Origin: Streptomyces sp. P3
GTDB lineage: Bacteria; Actinomycetota; Actinomycetes; Streptomycetales; Streptomycetaceae
Length of the DNA: 64,000 nt
Direction: 5' to 3'
Assembly (NCBI RefSeq): GCF_003032475.1
Contig: NZ_CP028369.1
Span: 7,688,001 to 7,752,000, forward strand
Shown here: one piece after another, positions 16,450-25,450 of the stretch
How the letters are laid out: every line of letters begins with the position of its first letter
Position numbering within the stretch: position 1 is the first letter of the stretch
Translations under genes and position numbers: made by a program
The notes under the pieces: model-generated
Told to the model about the DNA's origin: nothing
Database searches by the model: none
Seen by the model: the letters and a program-made list of their open reading frames with translations, nothing else

Positions 16450-17241
16450 ATGGACCAGATCCTGTACGAGGCCGAGGACGGCATCGCCACGATCACCCTC
16501 AACCGGCCCGAGGCGGCCAACGCCCAGACCATGGCGCTCCTCGACGACCTGGACGCGGCCTACACCCGGGCCGCGCGCGACCGGGACGTCCGGGTCGTCG
16601 TCCTCAGGGCGAACGGGCAGCACTTCTCCGCCGGGCACGACCTGAAGGACCGCTGGCCCGGCCCCGGCGAGATCACCCTGGAGTGGATCTACGACACCGA
16701 GACCCGCCACTATCTGGAGTACGCGCTGAAGTGGCGCAACATCCCCAAGCCGACCATCGCGGCCGTCCAGGGCAAGTGCATCGCGGCCGGGCTGATGCTG
16801 TGCTGGCCGTGCGACCTGATCGTCGCGGCGGAGAACGCCGAGTTCTCCGACCCGGTGGTGCACATGGGCATCGGCGGTGTCGAGTACCACGGCCACACCT
16901 GGGAGCTGGGCCCGCGCAAGGCCAAGGAGATCCTCTTCACCGGACGGCCGCTGACCGCCCGCGAGGCCGAGCAGGCCGGCATGGTGAACAAGGTCGTGCC
17001 CCTCGACGAACTCGGCTCCACGACGCACGAGTTGGCCGAGCGGATAGCCGCGATGCCGCCCTTCGGGCTGCGCCAGGCCAAACGGGCCGTCAACCAGACC
17101 CTCGACGTCCAGGGCTTCCACGCCGCCCTCCAGTCGGTCTTCGACGTCCATCAGACGGGGCACGGCAACGCGCTGAGCGTGGACGGCTTCCCGATCCTGA
17201 CCCGCCTGGACGAGATGAAACAGCGACTGAAGCAGGGCTGA
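16450..17241 (+). CDS. Enoyl-CoA hydratase/isomerase family protein
   Basis: A 263-residue crotonase-fold protein. The substrate loop (PEAANAQT), the HFSAGHDLKDR segment and GKCIAAGLMLCWPCDLI oxyanion-hole motif are present. The second active-site loop reads MGIGGVEYHGH instead of a Glu-containing hydratase loop, so the reaction is uncertain. It has its own AGGAGG Shine-Dalgarno. It converges on the 17262-18341 gene, and a hairpin spanning both stop codons separates them. Confidence 0.86.
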   Translation: MDQILYEAEDGIATITLNRPEAANAQTMALLDDLDAAYTRAARDRDVRVVVLRANGQHFSAGHDLKDRWPGPGEITLEWIYDTETRHYLEYALKWRNIPKPTIAAVQGKCIAAGLMLCWPCDLIVAAENAEFSDPVVHMGIGGVEYHGHTWELGPRKAKEILFTGRPLTAREAEQAGMVNKVVPLDELGSTTHELAERIAAMPPFGLRQAKRAVNQTLDVQGFHAALQSVFDVHQTGHGNALSVDGFPILTRLDEMKQRLKQG

Positions 17242-17266
17242 GCCCGGGGCCGCCCCCGGGCTCAGC
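17237..17266. terminator. Bidirectional terminator overlapping two stop codons
   Basis: A perfect 13-nt inverted repeat (17237-17249 and 17254-17266) with a 4-nt CCGC loop. It includes the TGA of the crotonase gene and the TGA (TCA on the plus strand) of the convergent gene. The compact geometry suggests it ends transcription from both sides. Confidence 0.75.
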
Positions 17267-18341
17267 CGAGGGCCGCGGTGAACGGGGGGAGGTCCACCGT
17301 GGTCCGGATGCCCGGGGCCGCCGCACAGACGGCGGGTACCGCGTTGACGGCCCGGTGCGCGGTGTAGCGGGGGGAGACCGCCCCCAGCCGCTCCAGCGGC
17401 ACGGGGAACCGCATCTCGACGTCGAGGGGCGCGTCGCCGTCGACCGTCAGATGCCATCCCGTGGGTCGCAGGTCCCAGGCCGGCTCCAGGTCCGTGGTGC
17501 AGTACCAGGTCGCGTCGAACTCCAGCAGCGTGCGGCCGTCGCGCAGGCCGGACAGGGTCGTACGCTGCGCCGCCACCGTGCCGGCGGGCAGGACGCCGGC
17601 GGCGATGCCGGTCGTGCGTGCCGCGGTGGCGAACCCCCCACTGGCCTGTACGGAGTCGAGCGGCACCCCGAGGGCGTCGGCCACCAGACGCAACGACGGC
17701 CCGAAGCTCCTTTGGAGGTGCGCGAGGCGCCCCTCGTCGTACTCCGCGGCAGGCGCCCGGCCGAAGCCCATGATGTCGAACAGCAGTTCCGGTGAGTTCC
17801 GCAGGGACAGATCCGCGTACTCGTGGACGGCCAGCCGCTCCAGCCGCCGCTGGACGGAGGCCAGCACGAGCGGAACGGCCTCGGTGATGAAGCCCGGGCT
17901 GCTGCCGGTGTCGTGGAGCGAGGTGCCGCCCTGCTCGCAGGCCGCCTCGACGCGTCCGCGGACCGCCGGATCCATGCCGTCCGGGTGGTGGAACCCGCCG
18001 GTCGTGGCCACGACGTTCGCGCCGGACGCGAGCAGGGCGCACAGGTCGTCCAGGCCGGTCGTGCGGGGCATGTACAGCACGCAGTCGGCGCCCAGGGCGA
18101 GGACGTCGTCGAGACGGTGGGTGGTGGTGACGCCGGTGGGGCCCGCGCCGCACAGGTCGCCGGCGTCCCGCCCGGCCTTGCCCGGCGCGTGGACGTGAAC
18201 TCCGGCCAGTGTCATGCCGGGATGGCCGAGGACGGCGCGCAGCGACTGCGCGCCGATGGTTCCCGTGGCCCACTGGACGACGCGAAGCGGCTCGTCATGC
18301 CCTGCTGCGGAACGCCGCGTGTCACCATCCCTCCCGGTCAC
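17262..18341 (-). CDS. DapB-like NAD(P)-binding oxidoreductase
   Basis: A 359-residue protein of the dihydrodipicolinate-reductase / amine-dehydrogenase-like group found in catabolic actinobacterial clusters. An N-terminal Rossmann motif (VVQWATGTIGAQSLRAVL) is followed by a TGGFHHPDG segment and a conserved SSPGFITEAVPL block. The C-terminal half has no known catalytic motif that I can identify. I start it at GTG 18341, whose GTGA overlaps the stop of the upstream CMD-like gene. It is the last gene of the TauD-SDR-CMD-DapB operon. An oxidoreductase role with NAD(P)H is inferred; the substrate is unknown. Confidence 0.75.
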   Translation of the reverse strand: MTGRDGDTRRSAAGHDEPLRVVQWATGTIGAQSLRAVLGHPGMTLAGVHVHAPGKAGRDAGDLCGAGPTGVTTTHRLDDVLALGADCVLYMPRTTGLDDLCALLASGANVVATTGGFHHPDGMDPAVRGRVEAACEQGGTSLHDTGSSPGFITEAVPLVLASVQRRLERLAVHEYADLSLRNSPELLFDIMGFGRAPAAEYDEGRLAHLQRSFGPSLRLVADALGVPLDSVQASGGFATAARTTGIAAGVLPAGTVAAQRTTLSGLRDGRTLLEFDATWYCTTDLEPAWDLRPTGWHLTVDGDAPLDVEMRFPVPLERLGAVSPRYTAHRAVNAVPAVCAAAPGIRTTVDLPPFTAALG

Positions 18342-18874
18342 GCGGCGGCCCCCTGACCGCCCGTGCCGCCGTCGTCCGTCCCCGGGTCGGGCTCCACGCC
18401 GAAGGTGTTGTAGGCCATGGCCTGCATTCCGTACGCCCCGACGGTGAACACGAAGTCCATCAGCCGGCGTTCGTCCATGTCCTTCGCCAGTTCCCCGTAC
18501 ACCTCGTCGGAGAGGGAGGAGGTGGTCTCGAGTTCGTCCACGGCCCGGTTCAGCAGGGTGGGGGCGCCCCGGCGCACCTCCTCCAGCTCCGTCTCGGTGA
18601 CACCCGCCGCACGCGCCAGCGACACGTGGTGGGACCACTCGTACCGGCACCGGTGCCGCCAGGCGACCCGGAGGATCGTCAGCTCCCGCGTCCGCGCGGG
18701 CAGGGTGCTGCGGTACAGCAGGTGGGTGCCGAAGGTGAGGAACGCCTTGGCCAGCTCCGGGTGGTTCAGCAGCAGGCCGAGCACGTTCGACGGCGGAACG
18801 GTACGCCCGCCGGTCAGCGGCCGCAGCACCTCGGTGTCCCACTCCTCGTACGGGACGGGTGGCACCCTCGTCAT
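18338..18874 (-). CDS. Carboxymuconolactone decarboxylase-family (AhpD-like) protein
   Basis: A 178-residue CMD-fold protein. The core motif HRCRYEWSHHVSLARAAG carries the family's Cys, Glu and His residues, but there is no CxxC, so a peroxidase-reductase role like AhpD is unlikely. Related proteins in catabolic operons may act as lactone decarboxylases or isomerases, but many are unassigned. The ATG at 18874 overlaps the stop of the SDR (ATGA) and its own stop overlaps the next gene, so the three are tightly coupled. Confidence 0.82.
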   Translation of the reverse strand: MTRVPPVPYEEWDTEVLRPLTGGRTVPPSNVLGLLLNHPELAKAFLTFGTHLLYRSTLPARTRELTILRVAWRHRCRYEWSHHVSLARAAGVTETELEEVRRGAPTLLNRAVDELETTSSLSDEVYGELAKDMDERRLMDFVFTVGAYGMQAMAYNTFGVEPDPGTDDGGTGGQGAAA

Positions 18875-19590
18875 GTGTTGCGGCCCCCGTTCACGCCGAT
18901 GATCTGCCCGGTGATGTACCCGGCCTCCTCGCCGACCAGGAAGGCGCAGGTCGCGGCGATGTCCTCCGGGCGGCCGACGCGGCGTACCGGTGTATGGGCG
19001 ATGTGGTCCTCGATGGTGCCGCCGAGCCGCTGGTTCTGTTCGGCGGTGCGCAGCATGGGGGTGTCGACGAAACCCGGCGGGATGGCGTTCACCGTGATGC
19101 CCTTGGGGCCGAGTTCGAGGGCGAGGGCCTTGGTGAGCCCGTTGACGGCGGACTTGGCGGCGACGTAGTGCGCCATGAACGGCTGTCCCGAGTGGGCGCT
19201 GGAGGACGAGATGTTCACGATGCGGCCCCAGCGGGCCCGGAGCATGTCCGGCAGGACCGACTGCACGCAGTGGAAGACGCCGTTGAGGTTGATGTCGACC
19301 ACGCGCTGCCAGTCGGTGAAGGGCAGGTCCGAGAAGCGGGTGAAGCCGTCCTTGCCGGCCGCGTTGACCAGGACACGCACGGGCCCGAACCGCTCGCGCA
19401 CCGCGTCCATCGCCTTGTCGACCTGGGCACGGTCCGTGACGTCCACCGTCAGCCCGAAGCCCTCCTCGACGGGGGAGAGGTCGAGCACGGCCACGTTCAG
19501 GCCGTCGGCGGTGAGCCGCTGCGCGATCGCCCGGCCGATGCCGGAGGCACCTCCCGTCACGACGGCGGTCGGGGCCGTCGCGGCGCTCAC
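18871..19590 (-). CDS. SDR-family oxidoreductase
   Basis: A 239-residue SDR with TGGASGIG, an NAAG motif, Ser (NISSSSAHSG), YVAAK and a C-terminal GQIIGVNGG. It starts at GTG 19590, overlapping the stop of the TauD-type gene; the ATG-containing frame further upstream only mirrors that gene. The substrate is probably the alcohol or ketone made or used by the upstream dioxygenase (inference from operon order). Confidence 0.87.
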   Translation of the reverse strand: MSAATAPTAVVTGGASGIGRAIAQRLTADGLNVAVLDLSPVEEGFGLTVDVTDRAQVDKAMDAVRERFGPVRVLVNAAGKDGFTRFSDLPFTDWQRVVDINLNGVFHCVQSVLPDMLRARWGRIVNISSSSAHSGQPFMAHYVAAKSAVNGLTKALALELGPKGITVNAIPPGFVDTPMLRTAEQNQRLGGTIEDHIAHTPVRRVGRPEDIAATCAFLVGEEAGYITGQIIGVNGGRNT

Positions 19591-20393
19591 GCGAACGCCT
19601 CGTCGCCGACGACGGTCGTGCGGTGCAGCAGCCGCTCGGAGTCCTCGGCGTAGGGAAGTGCCCGGTGCAGGATGCCGGTGTTGTCCCAGACCACCAGATC
19701 GCCGACCTCCCACTCGTGGGTGTAGCGGAAACGCTCCTGGGTGGTCCGGTCGAGCAGTTCGTCCAGCAGGGCGCGGCTCTCGGCGGGGTCCATGCCGACG
19801 ACATGGTCGGCGGTGGCACCGGTGACCAGGGAGCGGCGGCCGTCGCGGCGCCGCCACACCAGGGACACCTCGTGGGTGGGCCGGGCACGCCAGGCTGCCA
19901 GCTCCTTCTCACCGGGGCCGGGGTTCACCAGCCGCTGGGCGGCCTCGAAGCTGTGCACCACGCGCAGGGCATCCAAGCGCTCGCGGTCCTTCTCCGGCAG
20001 GTTCTCGTACGCCGCGTAGGTGCTGGCGAAGTCCGTGCCGCCGCCGGTCATGGCGATCTGGCGGGCGGTCAGGGTGGTGGCCTTCACCGGCACGTCGTCG
20101 GTGGTGCCGTCGAGATGCCAGAAGAAGGCGCCCCTGAGGTACTTGGCGGTCCTGCTCTTCTCCGGGTCGATGGAGATCGGGAAGATCTCCCGGCCGTTCA
20201 GCGCGACCACGTCGCCCAGCCGCCGGCTGAACGCCAGTTGCCGCTCGTCGTCGAGATGCAGCCCGCGCACCAGCAGGACGCCCCGCCACTTGAGGGCCTC
20301 CGCACAGCGGTGGACGAAGGAATCGTCGAGGGGGTCGTTGACCCCGGTGAACTCGACACCGAGTGCCGGGCTCAGCGCTTTCGAATCGATCAT
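19587..20393 (-). CDS. TauD/TfdA-family Fe(II)/2-oxoglutarate dioxygenase
   Basis: A 268-residue dioxygenase with the iron-binding HLD (FFWHLDGTTDD, about residues 101-111), the distal His in WDNTGILHRA, and an Arg for 2-oxoglutarate in LLHRTTV. It would hydroxylate an unactivated carbon with 2-oxoglutarate as co-substrate. The start ATG 20393 has GGAAGGGG about 7 bp before it. It heads a four-gene leftward operon, and a perfect island palindrome lies 21 bp upstream of the start. Confidence 0.9.
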   Translation of the reverse strand: MIDSKALSPALGVEFTGVNDPLDDSFVHRCAEALKWRGVLLVRGLHLDDERQLAFSRRLGDVVALNGREIFPISIDPEKSRTAKYLRGAFFWHLDGTTDDVPVKATTLTARQIAMTGGGTDFASTYAAYENLPEKDRERLDALRVVHSFEAAQRLVNPGPGEKELAAWRARPTHEVSLVWRRRDGRRSLVTGATADHVVGMDPAESRALLDELLDRTTQERFRYTHEWEVGDLVVWDNTGILHRALPYAEDSERLLHRTTVVGDEAFA

Positions 20394-20414
20394 GGAAATG
20401 CCCCTTCCGAATGG

Positions 20415-20429
20415 GAGAATCTTATTCTC
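20415..20429. promoter_or_regulatory. Island operator, perfect GAGAAT-CTT-ATTCTC
   Basis: A perfect 6-3-6 palindrome 21 bp upstream of the TauD-type dioxygenase start, in a 181-bp divergent region that also holds two weaker copies facing the plus-strand operon. So close to the start codon, it would overlap the promoter core or 5' leader. Confidence 0.85.
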
Positions 20430-20492
20430 ATGCGCCGCGGGGCGGAAACCCCTGCGTGTGCCGGGGCGTTGGGAGGGGGGTCGTACCTGACT

Positions 20493-20507
20493 GACAGTGT
20501 GATTCTC
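20493..20507. promoter_or_regulatory. Degenerate island operator, GACAGT-GTG-ATTCTC (10/12)
   Basis: The right arm is perfect and the left arm matches at 4 of 6 positions. It lies 67 bp upstream of the SDR start at 20575, in the same register seen for other promoters, and probably serves the large plus-strand operon. Confidence 0.5.
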
Positions 20508-20535
20508 GTGTGCGAATCCTTGCCTCGCGCAAAAA

Positions 20536-20550
20536 GAGAATGTAGTTTCC
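20536..20550. promoter_or_regulatory. Degenerate island operator, GAGAAT-GTA-GTTTCC (9/12)
   Basis: The left arm is perfect and the right arm matches at 3 of 6 positions; it lies 24 bp upstream of the SDR start. On its own it would be weak. Together with the sites at 20415 and 20493 it gives three candidate binding positions in one divergent promoter region. Confidence 0.35.
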
Positions 20551-20574
20551 GAGCAACCGAGCGAGGAGGCTGGG

Positions 20575-21306
20575 ATGCGGTTCAAGGACAAGGTGATCAT
20601 CGTCACCGGAGCCGGCCAGGGCATCGGCGAGGGGTATGCCCGGGCGCTGGCGGCCGAGGGCGCGCGCGTGGTGGTCGCGGAGCTGAACGAGGAGCAGGGC
20701 CAGCGGGTCGCCAAGGAGATCGGCGACGCCCTGTTCGTACGGACCGACGTGGCCGACCCCGCTTCCGCCGAAGCGCTCATCGAGACCGTGATGCGCGAGT
20801 CCGGGCGGATCGACCACCTGGTCAACAACGCCGCGATCTTCCACGGCATGCGCCGCGAGGGCATCGTCACCGTCGACTACGACTACCTCGACCGCTTCCT
20901 GAAGGTGAACCTGCTCGGCGCACTGCACGTCACCCGCGCCGCCCTGCCGCACCTTCAGGAGGGCGCGGCCGTCGTCAACCAGTCCTCCACCGCGGCCTGG
21001 CAGGCCACCGGCTTCTACGGGCTCGCCAAGGCCGGCATCAACCACCTCACCGCCTCCCTCGCCGCCGAACTCGGCCCGCGCGGCATCCGAGTCAACGCGA
21101 TCGCGCCGGGCCCGACGGACACCGAGGCGGCCCGCAGCATCATCCCCGAGGAGTACCGCGCGGCGATGGTGCAGTCCTTCGCCCTCAAGCGCATGGGTAC
21201 CGCCGCCGACCAGGCGGGTGCCCTCATGTTCCTGCTCTCCGACGAGGCCGCCTGGGTCACCGGACAGGTCATCGCCGTCGACGGCGGATCGGTGGTGCGG
21301 CTGTGA
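20575..21306 (+). CDS. SDR-family oxidoreductase (first gene of the 10-kb plus operon)
   Basis: A 243-residue SDR with TGAGQGIG, NNAAIF, catalytic Ser (NQSSTAAW), YGLAK and C-terminal GQVIAVDGG. A GAGGAGG Shine-Dalgarno lies just upstream of the ATG. Immediately downstream (GTGA overlap) is an aldehyde dehydrogenase, so the pair could oxidise a primary alcohol to an aldehyde and then to an acid, for example after the terminal hydroxylation of a methyl group. That step order is inference. Confidence 0.88.
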   Translation: MRFKDKVIIVTGAGQGIGEGYARALAAEGARVVVAELNEEQGQRVAKEIGDALFVRTDVADPASAEALIETVMRESGRIDHLVNNAAIFHGMRREGIVTVDYDYLDRFLKVNLLGALHVTRAALPHLQEGAAVVNQSSTAAWQATGFYGLAKAGINHLTASLAAELGPRGIRVNAIAPGPTDTEAARSIIPEEYRAAMVQSFALKRMGTAADQAGALMFLLSDEAAWVTGQVIAVDGGSVVRL

Positions 21307-22769
21307 GCGCCCTCGTCGCCAAGTCCCAGCTGATCGACGGCAAACTGGTGAGCGCGGACAGCACCTTCCCCTCGTACAACCCCGCCACCGGTGACCTGCT
21401 CGGCCACGCTCCCAACGCCACGAAGGCCGACGCCGAGGCCGCGATCGCCGCCGCCCGCCGCGCCTTCGACACCACCGACTGGGCCACGGACAGGGACCTG
21501 AGGCTGCGCTGTCTGCGCCGGCTCCACCAGGCCCTCGACGACCACCGCGAGGAGCTGCGCGAGCTGACCATCGCCGAGGTCGGCGCGCCACGCCAGCTCA
21601 CCCACGGCCCCCAGCTCGACGAGCCGATCGGCCTCGTGACGTACTACGCGGACCTCCTTCAGGCCTACGAGTTCACCGAGGACCTCGGAGAGAAGGAGAG
21701 CCGCGGCCGGCGCCACCACCGCTGGGTGGAGAAGGAGGCGGCCGGGGTCGTCGCCGCCATCCTGCCGTACAACTTCCCCAACCAGCTCGCCCTGGCCAAG
21801 CTCGCCCCCGCGCTCGCGGCGGGCTGCACCGTCGTCCTCAAGGGCGCCCCGCAGACCCCGCTGACCACCCTCGCGCTCGGCGAACTCATCGCGGAGCACA
21901 CCGACATCCCGCCCGGTGTCGTGAGCGTCCTGAGCTCCTCGCGCACCGAGGTCGGCCAACTGCTCACCACGCACCCCGACGTGGACCTGGTCACCTTCAC
22001 CGGCGCCACCACCACCGGGCGGGCCATCATGGCCGCCGCGGCCGGCACCGTGAAGCGGGTCTTCCTCGAACTCGGCGGCAAGTCCGCCATGATCGTCCTG
22101 GACGACGCGGACTACACCAGGGCCGCCATGTTCGCCGCCTTCACCATCTGCTCCCACTCCGGACAGGGCTGCGCCCTCACCTCCCGCCTCCTCGTCCCGC
22201 GCGCCGACCACGACCGGATCGTGCAACTCGTCGCGGCGGGCATGGAACGCGTCCGCGTCGGCGACCCGAAGGCCCCGGAGACCGCCATGGGCCCGCTCAT
22301 CAGCGAGCAGCAGCGCGACAAGGTCGACGCCATGGTGCGGCGCGCCGTCGAGGCCGGGGCGACGCTCGTCCGCGGCGGCACCCGCGTCGACCCCGGCTGG
22401 TTCTACGAACCCACCCTCCTCGCCGACGTGGACCCCGACAGCGAGATCGCCCAGGAGGAGGTGTTCGGACCCGTTCTCGCGGTCATCCCCTACGACGACG
22501 AGGACGACGCCGTCCGCATCGCCAACCACTCCAGGTACGGCCTGTCCGGCGCCGTGCACAGCGCCGACGACGAGCGCGCGATCCGCCTGGCCCGCCGCAT
22601 CCGCACCGGCACCTTCTCGATCAACGGCGGCAACTACTTCTCCGCCGACGTGCCGTTCGGCGGGTACAAGCAGTCCGGCATCGGCCGGGAGAGCGGGCGC
22701 GCCGGGTTCGAGGAGTTCCTGGAGGAGAAGGCGTTCGGCCGCGTCGTGCCGCCCGGGGAGGGGGCGTGA
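21303..22769 (+). CDS. NAD(P)-dependent aldehyde dehydrogenase
   Basis: A 488-residue ALDH with the catalytic Cys in SGQGCALTS (about residue 285), the general-base Glu in FLELGGK and the conserved EEVFGPVLAV motif. It would oxidise an aldehyde to the carboxylic acid, which the next gene (a CoA-transferase, again a GTGA overlap) could convert to a thioester. The SDR-ALDH-CoA-transferase order makes a coherent alcohol-to-acyl-CoA module. Confidence 0.92.
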   Translation: MSALVAKSQLIDGKLVSADSTFPSYNPATGDLLGHAPNATKADAEAAIAAARRAFDTTDWATDRDLRLRCLRRLHQALDDHREELRELTIAEVGAPRQLTHGPQLDEPIGLVTYYADLLQAYEFTEDLGEKESRGRRHHRWVEKEAAGVVAAILPYNFPNQLALAKLAPALAAGCTVVLKGAPQTPLTTLALGELIAEHTDIPPGVVSVLSSSRTEVGQLLTTHPDVDLVTFTGATTTGRAIMAAAAGTVKRVFLELGGKSAMIVLDDADYTRAAMFAAFTICSHSGQGCALTSRLLVPRADHDRIVQLVAAGMERVRVGDPKAPETAMGPLISEQQRDKVDAMVRRAVEAGATLVRGGTRVDPGWFYEPTLLADVDPDSEIAQEEVFGPVLAVIPYDDEDDAVRIANHSRYGLSGAVHSADDERAIRLARRIRTGTFSINGGNYFSADVPFGGYKQSGIGRESGRAGFEEFLEEKAFGRVVPPGEGA

Positions 22770-23971
22770 AACCACTCGAAGGGATCCGTGTCCTCGAAGT
22801 CGCCATGTACGGTTTCGTCCCCTCGGCCGGGGCCGTGCTCGCCGACTGGGGCGCCGACGTCGTCAAGATCGAGCACGCCGTCACCGGCGACCCGCAGCGC
22901 GGGCTGCGCCAGACCGGCCCGTTCCGGGTGGAGGGCGACCCCAACCCCAACGTCGCCCACGCCAACCGCGGCAAGCGCTCCCTCGGCCTGGACATGTCCC
23001 GCCCCGAGGGCCGCGAGGTGCTGTACGAACTGGTGAAGGACTCCGACGTCTTCCTCACCAGCTTCATGCCCGCCTCCCGCACACGGCTCGGCATCGACGT
23101 CGACGACATCCGCGCCGTCAACCCGCGCATCGTCTACGCCCGCGGCAGCGCCCTCGGCCCGCGCGGTCCCGAGGCGGACAAGGGCGGCTACGACATGACC
23201 GCCTTCTGGGCCCGCGCCGGGACCGCCGCCAGCATCACCCCGCCCGGCAGCGACGGCATGATCAGCCCACCCGGACCCGCCTACGGCGACACCGTCTCCG
23301 GCACCAACCTCGCCGGCGGCATAGCGGCCGCCCTGCTGCGCCGCGAACGCACCGGCGAGGCCTCCGTCGTGGACGTCTCGCTGCTCGGCAGCGGCCTGTG
23401 GGCACTCGGCCACTCCATCGCCCTGTCCGTCCACCTCGACCGTCCCTGGGAGGGCGTCACGCCCAGCGCGCACGGCTCGCCCACCAACCCGCTCTCGGGG
23501 CTCTACCGCACCGCCGACGGCCGGTTCATCGCCTTCGTCATGCTCCAGCCGGCCAAGTTCTGGCCCGGGGTGTGCCGCTGCATCGGCCGGCCGGAACTCG
23601 CCGACGACCCCCGGTTCGCCACCTCCGAGGGCATCGCCGAGCACACGCCGGACGCGGTGAAGATCCTCCGCGAGGTGATCGCGAGCCGCACCCTGACCGA
23701 GTGGTCCGAGGACCTCGCCGCGCTCGACGGCCCCTGGGCACCCGTCCAGGACACCCTCCAGGCCGCCGCCGACCAGCAGGTCCGCGCCAACGGCTACATC
23801 GGGCGGGCCGGCGACCTCGAACTGGTTTCCAGCCCCGTCCAGTTCGACGTCGAGGACACCCGCCCGGGAGCCGCCCCCGAGTTCGCCGCCCAGACCGAGG
23901 AGATCCTCACCGAACTCGGCTACGACTGGGACCGCATCCTCGCCCTCAAGGCGAGCGGCGCGATCACCTGA
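22766..23971 (+). CDS. Family III CoA-transferase (CaiB/BaiF type)
   Basis: A 401-residue CaiB/BaiF-type protein. LEVAMYGFVPSAGAVLADWGADVVKIE at the N-terminus, HANRGKRSLGLDM and the putative catalytic Asp in KGGYDMTAFWARAG are visible. The GTG at 22766 overlaps the ALDH stop. It is followed after 89 bp by the solute-binding lipoprotein gene. The CoA donor and acceptor are unknown. Confidence 0.88.
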   Translation: MKPLEGIRVLEVAMYGFVPSAGAVLADWGADVVKIEHAVTGDPQRGLRQTGPFRVEGDPNPNVAHANRGKRSLGLDMSRPEGREVLYELVKDSDVFLTSFMPASRTRLGIDVDDIRAVNPRIVYARGSALGPRGPEADKGGYDMTAFWARAGTAASITPPGSDGMISPPGPAYGDTVSGTNLAGGIAAALLRRERTGEASVVDVSLLGSGLWALGHSIALSVHLDRPWEGVTPSAHGSPTNPLSGLYRTADGRFIAFVMLQPAKFWPGVCRCIGRPELADDPRFATSEGIAEHTPDAVKILREVIASRTLTEWSEDLAALDGPWAPVQDTLQAAADQQVRANGYIGRAGDLELVSSPVQFDVEDTRPGAAPEFAAQTEEILTELGYDWDRILALKASGAIT

Positions 23972-24060
23972 CGGCGTCGGCGCAGCACCCGGCCCACGCC
24001 ACCCCACGCACTCCCTCACCTCCCTCGGACGACGGCGTCCGAGCTCCCCGAGGAGGCACC

Positions 24061-25434
24061 ATGCGCAAGGCGCTGATCGGCGCGGTCACCGTGGCCGCGG
24101 TGCTGCTGGCCGGCTGCTCCACCCGCTCCGGCGACGACCCCGGCACCGACCCCGCCCGCAGGACGAGCCCCGCCGCCGAGGCGAGTCCGGACTTCGGCAC
24201 CCTGAAGAACGTCTGCGGTCCCGGCACCGCCAGGCCCTCCACCGTCCAGGGCGTCACCGACGACACGATCCAGGTCGGTGTCCTGTCCGACATCGGTTTC
24301 ACCAAGAGGTCCGAATTCGTGGACGCCGCGAAGGTGTTCACGTCCTGGTGCAACGACGTGGGCGGCATCAACGGCCGCGACCTCGTCCCCGTCACCCGCG
24401 ACGCGAAGCTGACGGAGGTCCGCCAGCGGGTCCTTGAGGCATGCAAGGCGGACTTCGCGCTCGTGGGCGGCGGCTCCGCCCTGGACAGCCTCGGCGTCCA
24501 GGACCGGCTGAAGTGCCTGCTGCCCAACTTCCCCTCCCAGTCCAGTCAGATCGGCGCCATCGGCTCCGACCTCCAGGCACTGGCCTCCGGCCCGACCGCC
24601 GGGTACTTCCAGTACGCCGGCTACTACTCCTGGCTGCTGAAGGAGAAGTACCCGGACTCGGCGCAGAAGGTCGGCATGATCGCCGGTGACTCCCCCGTCA
24701 CCAAGGTCATGGCCGCCCAGTTCAAGGAAGCGGTCGCCGGTCTCGGCGGCAGGATCTCCTACAGCGACCTGTACCCGGCGGCCGGCGTCTCCGACTGGAC
24801 GCCCTACGCCCAGTCGATCAAGAAGTCCGGCGTCCGGGGCCTGGTCTTCCTGGGCGACTTCGCGAGCCTGGCCAAACTGGAGCAGGCCCTCACCGGCATC
24901 GGCTACAGCCCCGACTGGATCGACGCCAACAGCAACGCCTACGGCCCCGCCTTCCCGCAACTGGCCGGAGCCGCCCTGGGCAAGCAGCACAACTACGCCG
25001 AACTCTTCGCCACCGCCCCGCTCGAGAGCGCCGCCGACAACCCGGCCGTGCGGCAGCTGACCGACCTGTTCGAGAAGTACGCCCCCGGCAGACAGGTCAC
25101 CTACCCGGCCCTGCGCGCCTTCTCCGCCTGGCTGCTGTTCGCCACCGCGGCCCGCGACTGCGCCGAGATCACGCGGAAGTGTGTGTACGAGAACGCCATG
25201 AAGAACACCGGCTTCACCGCGGGCGGCCTGCAGGCCCCCTTCGACCTCACCTCGAAGCAGCCGCCCACGTGCCACTCCATCGTCGAGGCGACCGCAAAGG
25301 GCTGGCAGGCGGCCGACTTCAAGCCCGACCAGGGCGCCTACCGCTGTGACGCACCCGCCTACAAGTACAAGGGCGACTACGGTGCGCCGGCCACACTCGC
25401 CGGCGTCGGCAAGTCCCTGTCCGACCTGACCTGA
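24061..25434 (+). CDS. ABC transporter substrate-binding lipoprotein (LIV type)
   Basis: A 457-residue extracellular receptor. A signal peptide ends in a lipobox (VLLAGC, Cys at about residue 19), then a Thr/Pro/Ala-rich linker, and a periplasmic-binding type I domain (IQVGVLSDIGF onward) of the branched-chain amino acid receptor family. Such receptors in catabolic clusters bind aromatic, steroid-like or dicarboxylic compounds. The matching permease and ATPase genes are 33 kb away at 57558-61073 under the same palindrome, so I infer one import system split over two operons. It has a GAGGAGG Shine-Dalgarno. Confidence 0.88.
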   Translation: MRKALIGAVTVAAVLLAGCSTRSGDDPGTDPARRTSPAAEASPDFGTLKNVCGPGTARPSTVQGVTDDTIQVGVLSDIGFTKRSEFVDAAKVFTSWCNDVGGINGRDLVPVTRDAKLTEVRQRVLEACKADFALVGGGSALDSLGVQDRLKCLLPNFPSQSSQIGAIGSDLQALASGPTAGYFQYAGYYSWLLKEKYPDSAQKVGMIAGDSPVTKVMAAQFKEAVAGLGGRISYSDLYPAAGVSDWTPYAQSIKKSGVRGLVFLGDFASLAKLEQALTGIGYSPDWIDANSNAYGPAFPQLAGAALGKQHNYAELFATAPLESAADNPAVRQLTDLFEKYAPGRQVTYPALRAFSAWLLFATAARDCAEITRKCVYENAMKNTGFTAGGLQAPFDLTSKQPPTCHSIVEATAKGWQAADFKPDQGAYRCDAPAYKYKGDYGAPATLAGVGKSLSDLT

Positions 25435-25450
25435 ACCGGAGATGAGAGAC

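Noticed and set aside
20501..20518. GATTC-N8-GAATC inverted repeat in the TauD/SDR divergent region
   Set aside because: It shares bases with the 10/12 operator copy at 20493 and is not repeated at other promoters, so I did not list it as a separate element.
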